From assembly GCA_900313765.1 (NCBI GenBank), contig OMSN01000097.1, positions 1-7,707 on the forward strand: DNA of 7,707 nucleotides. Direction: 5' to 3'. The stretch is from an uncultured Eubacteriales bacterium. Lineage in GTDB: Bacteria > Bacillota > Clostridia > Lachnospirales > Lachnospiraceae. A program made the translations under genes and the position numbers. Of this stretch, positions 1 through 6,584 are shown in pieces. Position 1 is the stretch's first letter, and every line of letters begins with the position of its first letter. The notes beneath the pieces were generated by a model. That model was not told where the DNA came from. It worked only from the letters and a program-made list of their open reading frames with translations, and did not search any database.

Positions 1-1439
1 GCCTTGGACACAGCGTCCAGACGTCCGTTTCCGTTCGCCATGACCTCTTCGGACTGTCCGCGGAACTGTGTGGTCACATAGGCAACGATGCCGTTTCTCT
101 GCCTGAAGTGAACCTCTGAGATACTGAACGGACGGTTGATGTCTTCGTACTTGTCGATAAACAGGTCGAAGATCTGATCCGGCGTGAGTTCCTTGTGTGC
201 GTGGTCGGATTCCGACTTGACCATATAGCTGAAGTTCTCGCGCATCTTCTTCGGAAGCCTGAGGCCGAAATTGTGCTCCAGGATGAAGCCGACGCCGCCC
301 TTTCCGGACTGGCTGTTGATGCGGATCACGTCTGCGTCGTAGCTGCGGCCGATGTCCTTGGGATCGATCGGGATATACGGCACAGTCCATTTGATGTGGT
401 CGTGTCCTTCACGGTAAGCCATGCCTTTGGCGATGGCATCCTGATGGGATCCGGAGAATGCTGCGAATACCAGAGCTCCGCCATACGGGCATCTCGGATT
501 GACGTCCATGCCGGTATACTCTTCGTACTTATCCACGATCTCCAGCATGTTGTCAAACTTCAGACCGGGATCCACACCCTGGCTGTACATATTCAGAGCA
601 AGTGTGACAACGTCCACGTTGCCGGTCCGCTCACCGTTTCCGAAGATCGTTCCTTCGATACGGTCGGCGCCTGCAAGAAGGCCCATCTCCGCATCGGCCA
701 CTCCCGTTCCGCGGTCATTGTGCGGATGCAGGGAGAGAACGACATTTTCACGATATTTCAGGTTGTCTGAGATGTACTCGATCTGGTTGGCATATACATG
801 AGGCATGGACAGCTGGACTGTAGAAGGAAGGTTGATGATCGCCTTCCTGTCTGCGGTCGGTTTCCAGACATCCAGCACAGCGTTGCAGACCTCCAGCGCG
901 TATTCAGGCTCTGTGCCGGTGAAAGATTCAGGGCTGTACTCAAAACGATACTTCTCGCCCGCCTCTTCTGTCAGCTGTGCCAGCAGTTTCGCTCCTTCGA
1001 TCGCGATCTGTTTGATCTCCTCTTTGGACTTCTTGAACACCTGCTCTCTCTGCGCAAGAGAGGTGGAATTGTACACATGGACAATGGCATTGCTGCAGCC
1101 TTTCAGAGCCTCAAAGGTCTTGCGGATGATATGCTCTCTTGCCTGTGTCAGAACCTGGAGCGTAACATCCTCCGGTACCATATTGCGCTCGATCAGGGCG
1201 CGCAGGAACTCATATTCCGTCTCGGATGCCGCGGGGAATCCGACCTCGATCTCCTTGAAGCCGATCTGCACCAGTAGTTCGAAGAACTGCAGTTTCGTCT
1301 CCAGATCCATGGGAACGACCAGTGCCTGGTTGCCGTCCCGAAGATCCACGGAGCACCATACCGGCGCCTTATCCACCGAATCCTTCGCAGCCCATCTCAG
1401 TTCAGTCTGCGGCGGATTGAAAAACTGCTTCAATTCAAT
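1..1439 (-). CDS. leuA: 2-isopropylmalate synthase, type 2 (3'-truncated by window edge)
   Basis: Condenses acetyl-CoA with 2-ketoisovalerate to 2-isopropylmalate, the first committed step of leucine synthesis, in the cytoplasm. The frame stays open from codon 1439 to the window edge (479 visible residues; the family is usually about 540-560, so the end of the C-terminal leucine-sensing domain is missing). Seen: the DRE-TIM metallolyase motif SVDLRDGNQAL (about residues 30-40, catalytic R34/D35), FKEIEVGFPAASE, and the metal/active-site region HPHNDRGTGVADAEMG followed by GTIFGNGERTGNVD. These mark the long fungal/actinobacterial-type subfamily rather than the E. coli type. It begins 2 bases after the hisIE stop, so it is probably cotranscribed and translationally coupled. 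There is no ATG or GTG at the expected N-terminus: the frame is bounded upstream by TGA at 1448-1446 and offers ATT (1439), TTG (1433) or an internal GTG (1376, with GAAGGA four bases upstream). I chose ATT because it gives (M)ELKQFF; exact start uncertain. Confidence 0.93.
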   Translation of the reverse strand, partial: MELKQFFNPPQTELRWAAKDSVDKAPVWCSVDLRDGNQALVVPMDLETKLQFFELLVQIGFKEIEVGFPAASETEYEFLRALIERNMVPEDVTLQVLTQAREHIIRKTFEALKGCSNAIVHVYNSTSLAQREQVFKKSKEEIKQIAIEGAKLLAQLTEEAGEKYRFEYSPESFTGTEPEYALEVCNAVLDVWKPTADRKAIINLPSTVQLSMPHVYANQIEYISDNLKYRENVVLSLHPHNDRGTGVADAEMGLLAGADRIEGTIFGNGERTGNVDVVTLALNMYSQGVDPGLKFDNMLEIVDKYEEYTGMDVNPRCPYGGALVFAAFSGSHQDAIAKGMAYREGHDHIKWTVPYIPIDPKDIGRSYDADVIRINSQSGKGGVGFILEHNFGLRLPKKMRENFSYMVKSESDHAHKELTPDQIFDLFIDKYEDINRPFSISEVHFRQRNGIVAYVTTQFRGQSEEVMANGNGRLDAVSK

Positions 1440-1441
1440 AG

Positions 1442-2737
1442 TTATTCACGATTGGCAAGTTCCTGGGCGATATCATCCCAGGTGATATCTCTTGCAGCCA
1501 TCAGTACCATCATATGATACAGAAAATCAGCCACCTCATATTTGATCTCTTCCGGATTCGGATTCTTGGCGGCAATCACGATCTCTGTTGCTTCCTCACC
1601 GCACTTCTTCAGGATCTTGTCGATCCCCTTGTCAAACAGATAGTTCGTATAGGAGCCTTCCTTCGGGTGTGCCTTCCGGTCTTCTATCGTCCCGTAGACA
1701 TCCTCGAATACCTTCATCGGATTCCTCTGGGGGGTATCCTTCTTCAGGACCGTCCGGTAGAAGCAGCTTCGGTTGCCCGTGTGGCAGGCAGCCCCGGTCT
1801 GAGAGATCCTTGCAAGCAGGGTATCGTTGTCGCAGTCCACCCGCAGCTCCTTGAGATACTGGAAATGTCCGGAGGTAAGTCCCTTCAGCCACAGTTCCCT
1901 GCGTGATCTGGACCAGTAGGTCATACGGCCTGTACGGACGGTATTCTCAAACGCCTGCCGGTCCATCCAGGCCACCATGAGGACTTCTTCATTGCGGTAA
2001 TCCTGTACCACGACCGGCACCAGTCCGTTTGCATCCGTCTTCAGGTCATCCCATGAGACCGTGCACGTAAAGGTGTTGACTTCGGCCCCCATCTCACGAA
2101 GATCCGCTTTATAACCCATGAGCTCCGTCCCGGGATCCTGCGTCCTGCGGTTTCCGAATCCGGCTGCATGGTCAAGTTTCAGATATCCGCATACCTGCTG
2201 CAGATCCGGTTCGCCCTCCCTCAGCCACAGGAGTGCCGGCGGAAGACCTGCATCCGGTTCTCTCACCGTATCCGCCATCACAACGACGGAATCTGCATAT
2301 GTCAGGATCTGTCTCTTCTGTTCCTCGCTCAGCGGCGGTTCTTCATCCGGACAGATGCACACTGCGATCTTCTCTTTTCCGAACCGCATGGATACCTCTT
2401 CAAGCATCGCAAGGTTCGATTCCTTTGAAGCGTTCAGGACTGCCTTCCTGCATCCTGCATAGAGGATCTTCTTCACGTCCTCGGCCCGCCTGATATTGCC
2501 GGCCCCCCACATGGGGATGTCCGTGATCCTCGCCATCCTGCGCATCAGGGTCAGGGACAGGTCATGCTCCTCATCCCCGTCAGACTGATCAAATACCAGC
2601 AGCACATCCGCCCCGTGGTCTGAATAGAGCTGGGCAAGCTGGTCAGGATCGCAGTCTGCGTATACGCTGCTGTCTGAGAGTGATGATACTGCCTTTCCTC
2701 CATTCAGGAAGATGGCAGATGCGATCATTTTTTCCAT
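1442..2737 (-). CDS. hisIE: HisIE: phosphoribosyl-AMP cyclohydrolase / phosphoribosyl-ATP pyrophosphohydrolase with HisA/HisF-like N-terminal domain
   Basis: Bifunctional histidine enzyme catalysing steps 2 and 3: PR-ATP to PR-AMP (HisE part) and ring opening of PR-AMP to ProFAR (HisI part). 431 residues, about twice the roughly 200 of a plain HisIE. Residues about 228-328 are HisI, with WSRSRRELWLKG, the Mg/Zn cluster DCDND (301-305, C302) and the further zinc cysteines C318 and C325 in GAACHTGNRSCF. Residues about 341-428 are HisE, a MazG-like all-alpha fold with GEEATE (E381, E382, E385) and YEVADFLYH (E401, D404). Residues 4 to about 225 resemble HisA/HisF: an alpha/beta start, GADVLLVFD, a degenerate phosphate loop GAGNIRRAED and YAGCRKAVLNAS. 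The catalytic Asp positions are F10 and C129, so barrel activity is unlikely. Start ATG 2737 follows AAAGG by six bases and lies 14 bases after the hisB stop. Long HisIE forms of this kind are, from memory, known in Lachnospiraceae. Confidence 0.95.
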   Translation of the reverse strand: MEKMIASAIFLNGGKAVSSLSDSSVYADCDPDQLAQLYSDHGADVLLVFDQSDGDEEHDLSLTLMRRMARITDIPMWGAGNIRRAEDVKKILYAGCRKAVLNASKESNLAMLEEVSMRFGKEKIAVCICPDEEPPLSEEQKRQILTYADSVVVMADTVREPDAGLPPALLWLREGEPDLQQVCGYLKLDHAAGFGNRRTQDPGTELMGYKADLREMGAEVNTFTCTVSWDDLKTDANGLVPVVVQDYRNEEVLMVAWMDRQAFENTVRTGRMTYWSRSRRELWLKGLTSGHFQYLKELRVDCDNDTLLARISQTGAACHTGNRSCFYRTVLKKDTPQRNPMKVFEDVYGTIEDRKAHPKEGSYTNYLFDKGIDKILKKCGEEATEIVIAAKNPNPEEIKYEVADFLYHMMVLMAARDITWDDIAQELANRE

Positions 2738-2751
2738 AGTAAACCTTTCTG

Positions 2752-3339
2752 TCAGATGCTCCCTTTCGTAGAGAGCACGTCAGTGATGCGCGGATCTTTC
2801 ATCACTGCCATATCCAGGGCTTTCCCGAAAGCCTTGAACATGGCTTCACACATGTGATGATCATTGCCCTCTGTCAGAACCTTGATGTGCAGATTCATCA
2901 TCGCACTGTAGCTCACGGCATAGAAGAATTCCTTCACCATCTGAGTGGACATCCCGCCCATTTTCTCTCCCTTGAACTCAGCATCCCAGGAGAAATAAGG
3001 CCTCCCGCACAGATCCACCGCGCACAGGACCAGGGTCTCATCCATGGGAATGATGCGGCTTCCGTAGCGTGCGATCCCTCTCTTGTCACCGAGCGCCCTG
3101 GCGATGGCCTGTCCCAGCACGATCCCGGTATCCTCGATCGTGTGGTGGTCATCCACCTGCAGATCGCCGTCCACCTTGACCGTCAGGTCAAAGAGGCCAT
3201 GTCTGGCAAATCCGTCCAGCATGTGATCAAAAAATCCGATTCCCGTGTCAATCTGGGAGACACCTGTTCCGTCAAGATTGATCGAGATCTCGATACTGGT
3301 CTCCGATGTATATCTCTCCACTTCCCCTATTCTTGCCAT
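2752..3339 (-). CDS. hisB: Imidazoleglycerol-phosphate dehydratase
   Basis: Dehydrates imidazole glycerol phosphate to imidazole acetol phosphate (Mn-dependent), a late step of histidine synthesis; cytoplasmic. 195 residues, the normal size of a monofunctional IGPD, with no fused phosphatase as in E. coli HisB. Seen: FFDHMLDGFARHG (36-48), the metal motif DDHHTIEDTG (H65, H66, E69), the second metal motif NDHHMCEAMFKAFGKAL (H161, H162, E165), and MDETL (99-103). The frame stays open for 16 more codons to an ATG at 3387, but ATG 3339 is the better start: it follows a near-perfect Shine-Dalgarno GGGAGGTG with a six-base spacer, and MARIGEVERYTSET is a typical IGPD N-terminus. It sits 58 bases after hisD and 14 bases before hisIE. 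A separate histidinol-phosphate phosphatase must be encoded elsewhere. Confidence 0.97.
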   Translation of the reverse strand: MARIGEVERYTSETSIEISINLDGTGVSQIDTGIGFFDHMLDGFARHGLFDLTVKVDGDLQVDDHHTIEDTGIVLGQAIARALGDKRGIARYGSRIIPMDETLVLCAVDLCGRPYFSWDAEFKGEKMGGMSTQMVKEFFYAVSYSAMMNLHIKVLTEGNDHHMCEAMFKAFGKALDMAVMKDPRITDVLSTKGSI

Positions 3340-3345
3340 AGAAAA

Positions 3346-3353
3346 CACCTCCC
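3346..3353 (-). promoter_or_regulatory. Strong ribosome binding site of hisB
   Basis: The minus strand reads GGGAGGTG, eight bases nearly all complementary to the 16S rRNA 3' end, six bases (TTTTCT) before ATG 3339. It decides the hisB start against the in-frame ATG at 3387. It is the strongest such site in the window and lies at the only large gap inside the his operon, so it may give hisB independent translation where the other genes depend on coupling. Confidence 0.85.
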
Positions 3354-3354
3354 G

Positions 3355-3386
3355 GCTGTTTCTGGACAGCTGCCGCGCAGACGGCA
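3355..3386 (-). other. Two back-to-back small hairpins in the hisD-hisB gap
   Basis: On the transcript strand TGCCG (3386-3382) pairs with CGGCA (3375-3371) over a six-base loop, and directly next to it GCTGT (3370-3366) pairs with ACAGC (3359-3355) over another six-base loop. The second stem ends one base before the hisB Shine-Dalgarno. The stems are only 5 bp and no U-run follows, so this is not an intrinsic terminator. Possible roles are RNA processing, stability or keeping the binding site open; chance is not excluded. Confidence 0.4.
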
Positions 3387-3397
3387 TCAGGCCTGTC

Positions 3398-4684
3398 TCA
3401 CTCGAATCTCACTGCCACCGAGTTGGCATGGGCAGTCAGTTCCTCCGCTTTCGCGAAGGTCTCTATATCAGTGTGCACTGCTCTCAGGGCTTCTTCTGAA
3501 TAATACACGATGCTGGACTTCTTGACAAAGTCATCTACGCCCAGCGGGCTGAAGAATCTCGCGGTTCCATTCGTAGGCAGAATATGGTTCGGTCCTGCGA
3601 AATAATCTCCGAGAGGTTCGCTGGAACAGGATCCCAGGAACATCGCCCCTGCATTATGCACTCTTGTCATGGTATCGAACGGATTGGCAGTTACGATCTC
3701 CAGATGTTCCGGAGCGATCTGGTCTACGGTCATGATCCCCTCTTCCAGGGAGTCTACCAGCAGGATATATCCGTAATTCTCCAGCGACTTGCTGATGATC
3801 TCCTTTCTGGAGAGTACCTGCAGGAATCCGTCCACTTCCCTTGAGACAGCCTGTGCGAGAGATTCGGATGTGGTGACCAGGATCGAGGAGGCAAGTTCAT
3901 CATGCTCTGCCTGGCTGAGCAGGTCGGCTGCGACATACCTCGGATTCGCAGTCTCATCTGCCAGAACCGTGATCTCACTGGGGCCGGCTATGGAATCGAT
4001 CCCTACGAATCCATAAACTGCCTTCTTGGCCAGGGCAACAAAGATGTTTCCGGGCCCGACGATCTTATCCACCTTCGGGATCGTCGGCGTTCCGTGTGCC
4101 ATCGCCGCGATTGCCTGGGCTCCGCCTACCTTGTAGATGACATCGGCACCGGCTTCATGCGCGGCTACCAGCGTATTCGGACTCACCTTCCCGTCTCTGC
4201 AGGGAGTGGTCATGATGATCTGAGGCACACCGGCAACCTTGGCCGGTACCACATTCATCAGAACAGAGGATGGATAGACTGCCTTCCCGCCGGGTACATA
4301 CACCCCGACTCTCTGCAGCGGCGTGATCTTCTGTCCGAGAAGGATCCCGTTTTCCTGTGAGTCGAACCAGGAATACCTCCTCTGCTTCTCATGATAGGTC
4401 CGGATATTGACAAGGGCCTTGCGGATCACATCCAGAAGCGCCGGATCAACCGCCCTGTACGCCTCTTCGATCTCCTCTTCCGTAACCTTCACGCTCTCAG
4501 GATCCAGACGGATGTGATCGAACTTTTCCGTATATGCAAAGAGCGCTTCGTCACCTTTTTCTCTGATATCATCCACGATCTGCGCGACTGTCCCCTCATA
4601 CTGAGCGTACTGGTTCGGACTTCTCTTCAGCAGCGTGCTGAGCAGATCTTTTCTGGTTTCTTCTGTCAGTTTAACGATTCTCAT
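3398..4684 (-). CDS. hisD: Histidinol dehydrogenase
   Basis: Zinc- and NAD-dependent enzyme oxidising L-histidinol to L-histidine in two steps, the end of the pathway. 428 residues, close to the usual 420-440. The key residues are all visible at positions matching E. coli HisD closely: catalytic pair E326-H327 in QIAPEHLEI, zinc ligands Q258 and H261 in [10 protein letters not shown]360 in EPLGDYFAG and H419 near the C-terminus in [12 protein letters not shown]. Also seen are the family signature segments [10 protein letters not shown] (204-213) and [15 protein letters not shown] (229-243). The start ATG 4684 overlaps the hisG stop as ATGA, with GAGG ten bases upstream inside hisG, so translation is probably coupled. 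The TGA stop is followed by the 58-base gap before hisB. Nothing is truncated or missing. Confidence 0.98.
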   Translation of the reverse strand: MRIVKLTEETRKDLLSTLLKRSPNQYAQYEGTVAQIVDDIREKGDEALFAYTEKFDHIRLDPESVKVTEEEIEEAYRAVDPALLDVIRKALVNIRTYHEKQRRYSWFDSQENGILLGQKITPLQRVGVYVPGGKAVYPSSVLMNVVPAKVAGVPQIIMTTPCRDGKVSPNTLVAAHEAGADVIYKVGGAQAIAAMAHGTPTIPKVDKIVGPGNIFVALAKKAVYGFVGIDSIAGPSEITVLADETANPRYVAADLLSQAEHDELASSILVTTSESLAQAVSREVDGFLQVLSRKEIISKSLENYGYILLVDSLEEGIMTVDQIAPEHLEIVTANPFDTMTRVHNAGAMFLGSCSSEPLGDYFAGPNHILPTNGTARFFSPLGVDDFVKKSSIVYYSEEALRAVHTDIETFAKAEELTAHANSVAVRFE

Positions 4685-5322
4685 TTCTTCAGCGCCTCAT
4701 TCATCTCATTGAGCAGTTTCGTGATCCTTGTGTTCTCCATCCTCATGCTGACGGGGTTTACAACGACCCTTGCAGACAGCGGGCAGACCTCTTCGAGAAC
4801 CTTCAGGCCATTCTCTTTCAGAGTGGAGCCCGTCTCCACGATATCAACGATCACTTCGGCAAGCCCCACGATCGGTGCCAGCTCGATGGAACCGTTCAGC
4901 TTGATGATCTCAACCGTCTGGTTCTTCTGATCATTGAAATAATCTCTCGCGATCTTCGGGTACTTGGTTGCGACCCGGATCTGCTCCTGGCCGTTCAGAA
5001 GCCTGCGGGCCTCCTCCGGACCTGCAACGCACATGCGGCATTTTCCAAACCCGAGATCCAGCACTTCGTAGATCTTCCGGCCTTCTTCCATGATCGTATC
5101 CTCGCCGACGACACCGATATCGGCTGCTCCGTATTCCACGTATGTGGGAACGTCCGGACCTTTGGCGAGGAAGAACTTCAGCTTCAGTTCTTCATTTACA
5201 AAGATCAGTTTGCGCGTATCCGGATCACGCATCTCTTCACAGAAGATGCCGATCTCTTCCAGAAGCGCCATGGTCTGCTTGGCGAGTCTCCCCTTAGTCA
5301 GTGCAAATGTCAGATATCTCAT
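4681..5322 (-). CDS. hisG: ATP phosphoribosyltransferase catalytic subunit, short form
   Basis: Joins ATP and PRPP to give phosphoribosyl-ATP, the first and feedback-controlled step of histidine synthesis. 213 residues, so it is the short form (HisG-S) that lacks the C-terminal regulatory ACT-like domain and needs HisZ as partner, encoded just upstream. Seen: N-terminal LTFALTKGRLAKQT, YGAADIGVVGEDTI (64-77), and the PRPP-binding family signature from E147 to L168, ending VDIVETGSTL. The frame extends upstream 25 codons to an ATG at 5397, inside hisZ, but the true start is ATG 5322: it begins a typical short-HisG N-terminus (MRYLTFALTKGR), follows AGGTGAT with a six-base spacer, and forms an ATGA overlap with the hisZ stop. 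The far end likewise overlaps hisD by ATGA. The close linkage suits subunits made in fixed ratio. Confidence 0.97.
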   Translation of the reverse strand: MRYLTFALTKGRLAKQTMALLEEIGIFCEEMRDPDTRKLIFVNEELKLKFFLAKGPDVPTYVEYGAADIGVVGEDTIMEEGRKIYEVLDLGFGKCRMCVAGPEEARRLLNGQEQIRVATKYPKIARDYFNDQKNQTVEIIKLNGSIELAPIVGLAEVIVDIVETGSTLKENGLKVLEEVCPLSARVVVNPVSMRMENTRITKLLNEMNEALKK

Positions 5323-6482
5323 AGCTTTATCACCTGTGTATACCCGGTCATCTCCTCCGGAAGTGTCCTTCCGTCCGTCAGGACCAGTTCCACGCATGCT
5401 CCTTCACGGCGCATTGCTGCCGCTTTCCTGTGTGCTTCATCCCGGCTTGCGTCCGAGTACAGGATCAGAGTCCTCTCCGTATCCATCGATATCTGGATCT
5501 TCTGCCTCTGAAGCGCATTCATCAGGTTGCCCAGAACCACTACGAATCCTGCAGAAGGGGCATCCTTGCCGAAATGACTCAGCAGATCATCATACCGTCC
5601 GCCTTTGACAACGGCATCACCGGTTCCGTATGTGTATCCGCGGAATATGATCCCCGTATAATACATGTATGTGGAGAGCATTCCGAAATCGAAGCTCACA
5701 TGTCCCTCGAGCCCCAGGATCTGAAGAAGGCGATAGACTTCCTTCAGTCTGCAGACCGCATCCTGCGCCTTCAGTCCCTGTGTCATGCCATAGGCTTTCT
5801 CCAGCATCTCCTCGCCGCCGTTCATCACAGTCAGTGACGAAAGGATCCTGGAAATGCGCGGGTCTATGCATTTTTCTGAAAGCAGTTTCTCAACGCCGAA
5901 GGTGTTGTGGTTATGGATCAGGATCCGCAGATGGTGGACGGTCTCTTCGTCGATCCCCGCTTCCTCCACCAGGCTCTCAAAGAAACCTACATGACCGATA
6001 CTGATCTGGAAATCGGACAGTCCCGCAGCCAGCAGCATGTCATTCGCCATGGCGATGATCTCTGCATCTGCGTCCGCCGATCCCTCACCGATCAGTTCCG
6101 CGCCGATCTCGGTGTTCTCCTTCAGTCTTCCCCTGTGCTCCTGATGGTTTACAAAAGTCTTCCCCAGATAGCACAGGCGCACCGGCCTGTCCGTATCCAG
6201 AAAGTATCTTCCCGCTGCTCTGGCAATGGAAGGTGTAAAGTCGGGCCGGAGCACAAGCGTATTGCCTTCCCGGTCAAAGAACTTGTACAGATCCCTGGAG
6301 GGAATCGTTCCGACATCACTGCCAAAGACATCAAAATATTCGAAAGTCGGAGTCTCTATATCCCGGTAACCGTAGGAGGCAAGGACATCGTGAAGCTTCT
6401 GTTCCACGATCTGCTTGCGTTCACATTCATCGCCGTATATATCCCGAAGTCCTTCCGGTGTATGCAAGATCTTCTGATTCAT
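5319..6482 (-). CDS. hisZ: ATP phosphoribosyltransferase regulatory subunit (HisRS-like)
   Basis: HisZ is a paralogue of histidyl-tRNA synthetase that does not charge tRNA. It forms a hetero-octamer with short HisG, activates it and makes it sensitive to histidine. 387 residues, shorter than a true HisRS (about 420). Seen: the class II core entry TPEGLRDIYGDECERK (8-23), the HisZ-type motif 2 region LVLRPDFTPSIARAAG (76-91), YYTGIIFRGYTYG (274-286) and GGRYDDLLSHFG (294-305), all of HisRS/HisZ type. After the core (about residue 325) only about 60 residues remain, forming a short beta-alpha-beta-like tail rather than a full anticodon-binding domain. That feature, and a short hisG directly after it, argue for HisZ over HisS. 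Start ATG 6482 has GGAG six bases upstream; the stop overlaps hisG by ATGA. It is the first gene of the his operon. Confidence 0.95.
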   Translation of the reverse strand: MNQKILHTPEGLRDIYGDECERKQIVEQKLHDVLASYGYRDIETPTFEYFDVFGSDVGTIPSRDLYKFFDREGNTLVLRPDFTPSIARAAGRYFLDTDRPVRLCYLGKTFVNHQEHRGRLKENTEIGAELIGEGSADADAEIIAMANDMLLAAGLSDFQISIGHVGFFESLVEEAGIDEETVHHLRILIHNHNTFGVEKLLSEKCIDPRISRILSSLTVMNGGEEMLEKAYGMTQGLKAQDAVCRLKEVYRLLQILGLEGHVSFDFGMLSTYMYYTGIIFRGYTYGTGDAVVKGGRYDDLLSHFGKDAPSAGFVVVLGNLMNALQRQKIQISMDTERTLILYSDASRDEAHRKAAAMRREGACVELVLTDGRTLPEEMTGYTQVIKL

Positions 6483-6505
6483 AAATCACTCCGATACTGT
6501 CTCAT
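6479..6505 (-). CDS. Possible 8-codon leader ORF ahead of hisZ
   Basis: On the transcript strand an ATG at 6505 opens MRQYRSDL and stops at a TGA (6481-6479) that overlaps the hisZ ATG as ATGA, the same junction used between hisZ/hisG and hisG/hisD. Its upstream context AAAGAAGA is purine-rich but too close to the ATG to be a good ribosome binding site. It has no histidine codons, so it is not a classical attenuator peptide. It also covers the GGAG used by hisZ. It could simply be chance. Confidence 0.2.
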   Translation of the reverse strand: MRQYRSDL

Positions 6506-6513
6506 TCTTCTTT

Positions 6514-6535
6514 GCGCTTTATTGCGCTGAAGCGC
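6514..6535 (-). promoter_or_regulatory. Leader element with three GCGC blocks forming alternative hairpins
   Basis: The his leader carries GCGC at 6535-6532, 6527-6524 and 6517-6514. Because GCGC is self-complementary, block 1 can pair with block 2 (loop TTCA), block 2 with block 3 (loop AATAAA), or block 1 with block 3 as the longer GCGCTT/AAGCGC stem with a ten-base loop. These pairings exclude each other. No U-run follows, so it is not a plain terminator. It could be an RNA switch, a DNA operator (repeated GCGCT, 10 and 8 bases apart, one inside the palindrome AGCGCT at 6531-6536), or a 5' stability stem. Confidence 0.4.
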
Positions 6536-6555
6536 TAACTTGATAAACAACTGCT

Positions 6556-6584
6556 ATCTTATACAAATCCTTCAGATCTGTCAA
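6556..6584 (-). promoter_or_regulatory. Sigma-A-like promoter of the his operon
   Basis: The minus strand has a perfect -35 box TTGACA at 6584-6579, followed by TATAAG (6563-6558, 15-base spacer) or TAAGAT (6561-6556, 17-base spacer) as the -10 box. The predicted start near 6549 gives a leader of roughly 65-70 bases before hisZ, too short for a T-box. The -35 box contains the recU stop codon (TGA 6583-6581), so the promoter sits exactly at the gene end. Confidence 0.7.

Noticed and set aside
326..943. Small minus-strand frames at 326-556 and 758-943
   Set aside because: They overlap the leuA coding frame on the same strand in another frame; leuA motifs run without a break through both.
3340..3387. 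In-frame 16-codon extension of hisB to ATG 3387
   Set aside because: No ribosome binding site before it, it falls in the hairpin region, and GGGAGGTG precedes ATG 3339, which gives the normal family length.
5323..5397. In-frame 25-codon extension of hisG to ATG 5397
   Set aside because: It overlaps the hisZ C-terminus, and ATG 5322 has AGGTGAT at good spacing and begins the typical short-HisG N-terminus.
5319..6482. Gene as a true histidyl-tRNA synthetase (hisS)
   Set aside because: The protein lacks a full C-terminal anticodon-binding domain, has the HisZ-type RPDFTPSIAR segment and overlaps a short-form hisG that needs HisZ.
5907..6530. Open frame of 207 codons on the plus strand, the longest of several opposite hisZ, hisD, hisG and hisB
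   Set aside because: It lies antisense to hisZ, which has full family motifs and a ribosome binding site. The translation resembles no family I know and looks like a shadow frame. The plus-strand frames at 2854-3525, 3902-4360, 4391-4930 and 805-1485 are rejected for the same reason.
6483..6580. Possible histidine T-box or transcription attenuator ahead of hisZ
   Set aside because: The stretch is only 98 bases, with no recognisable T-box sequence, no terminator with a U-run and no His-rich leader peptide.
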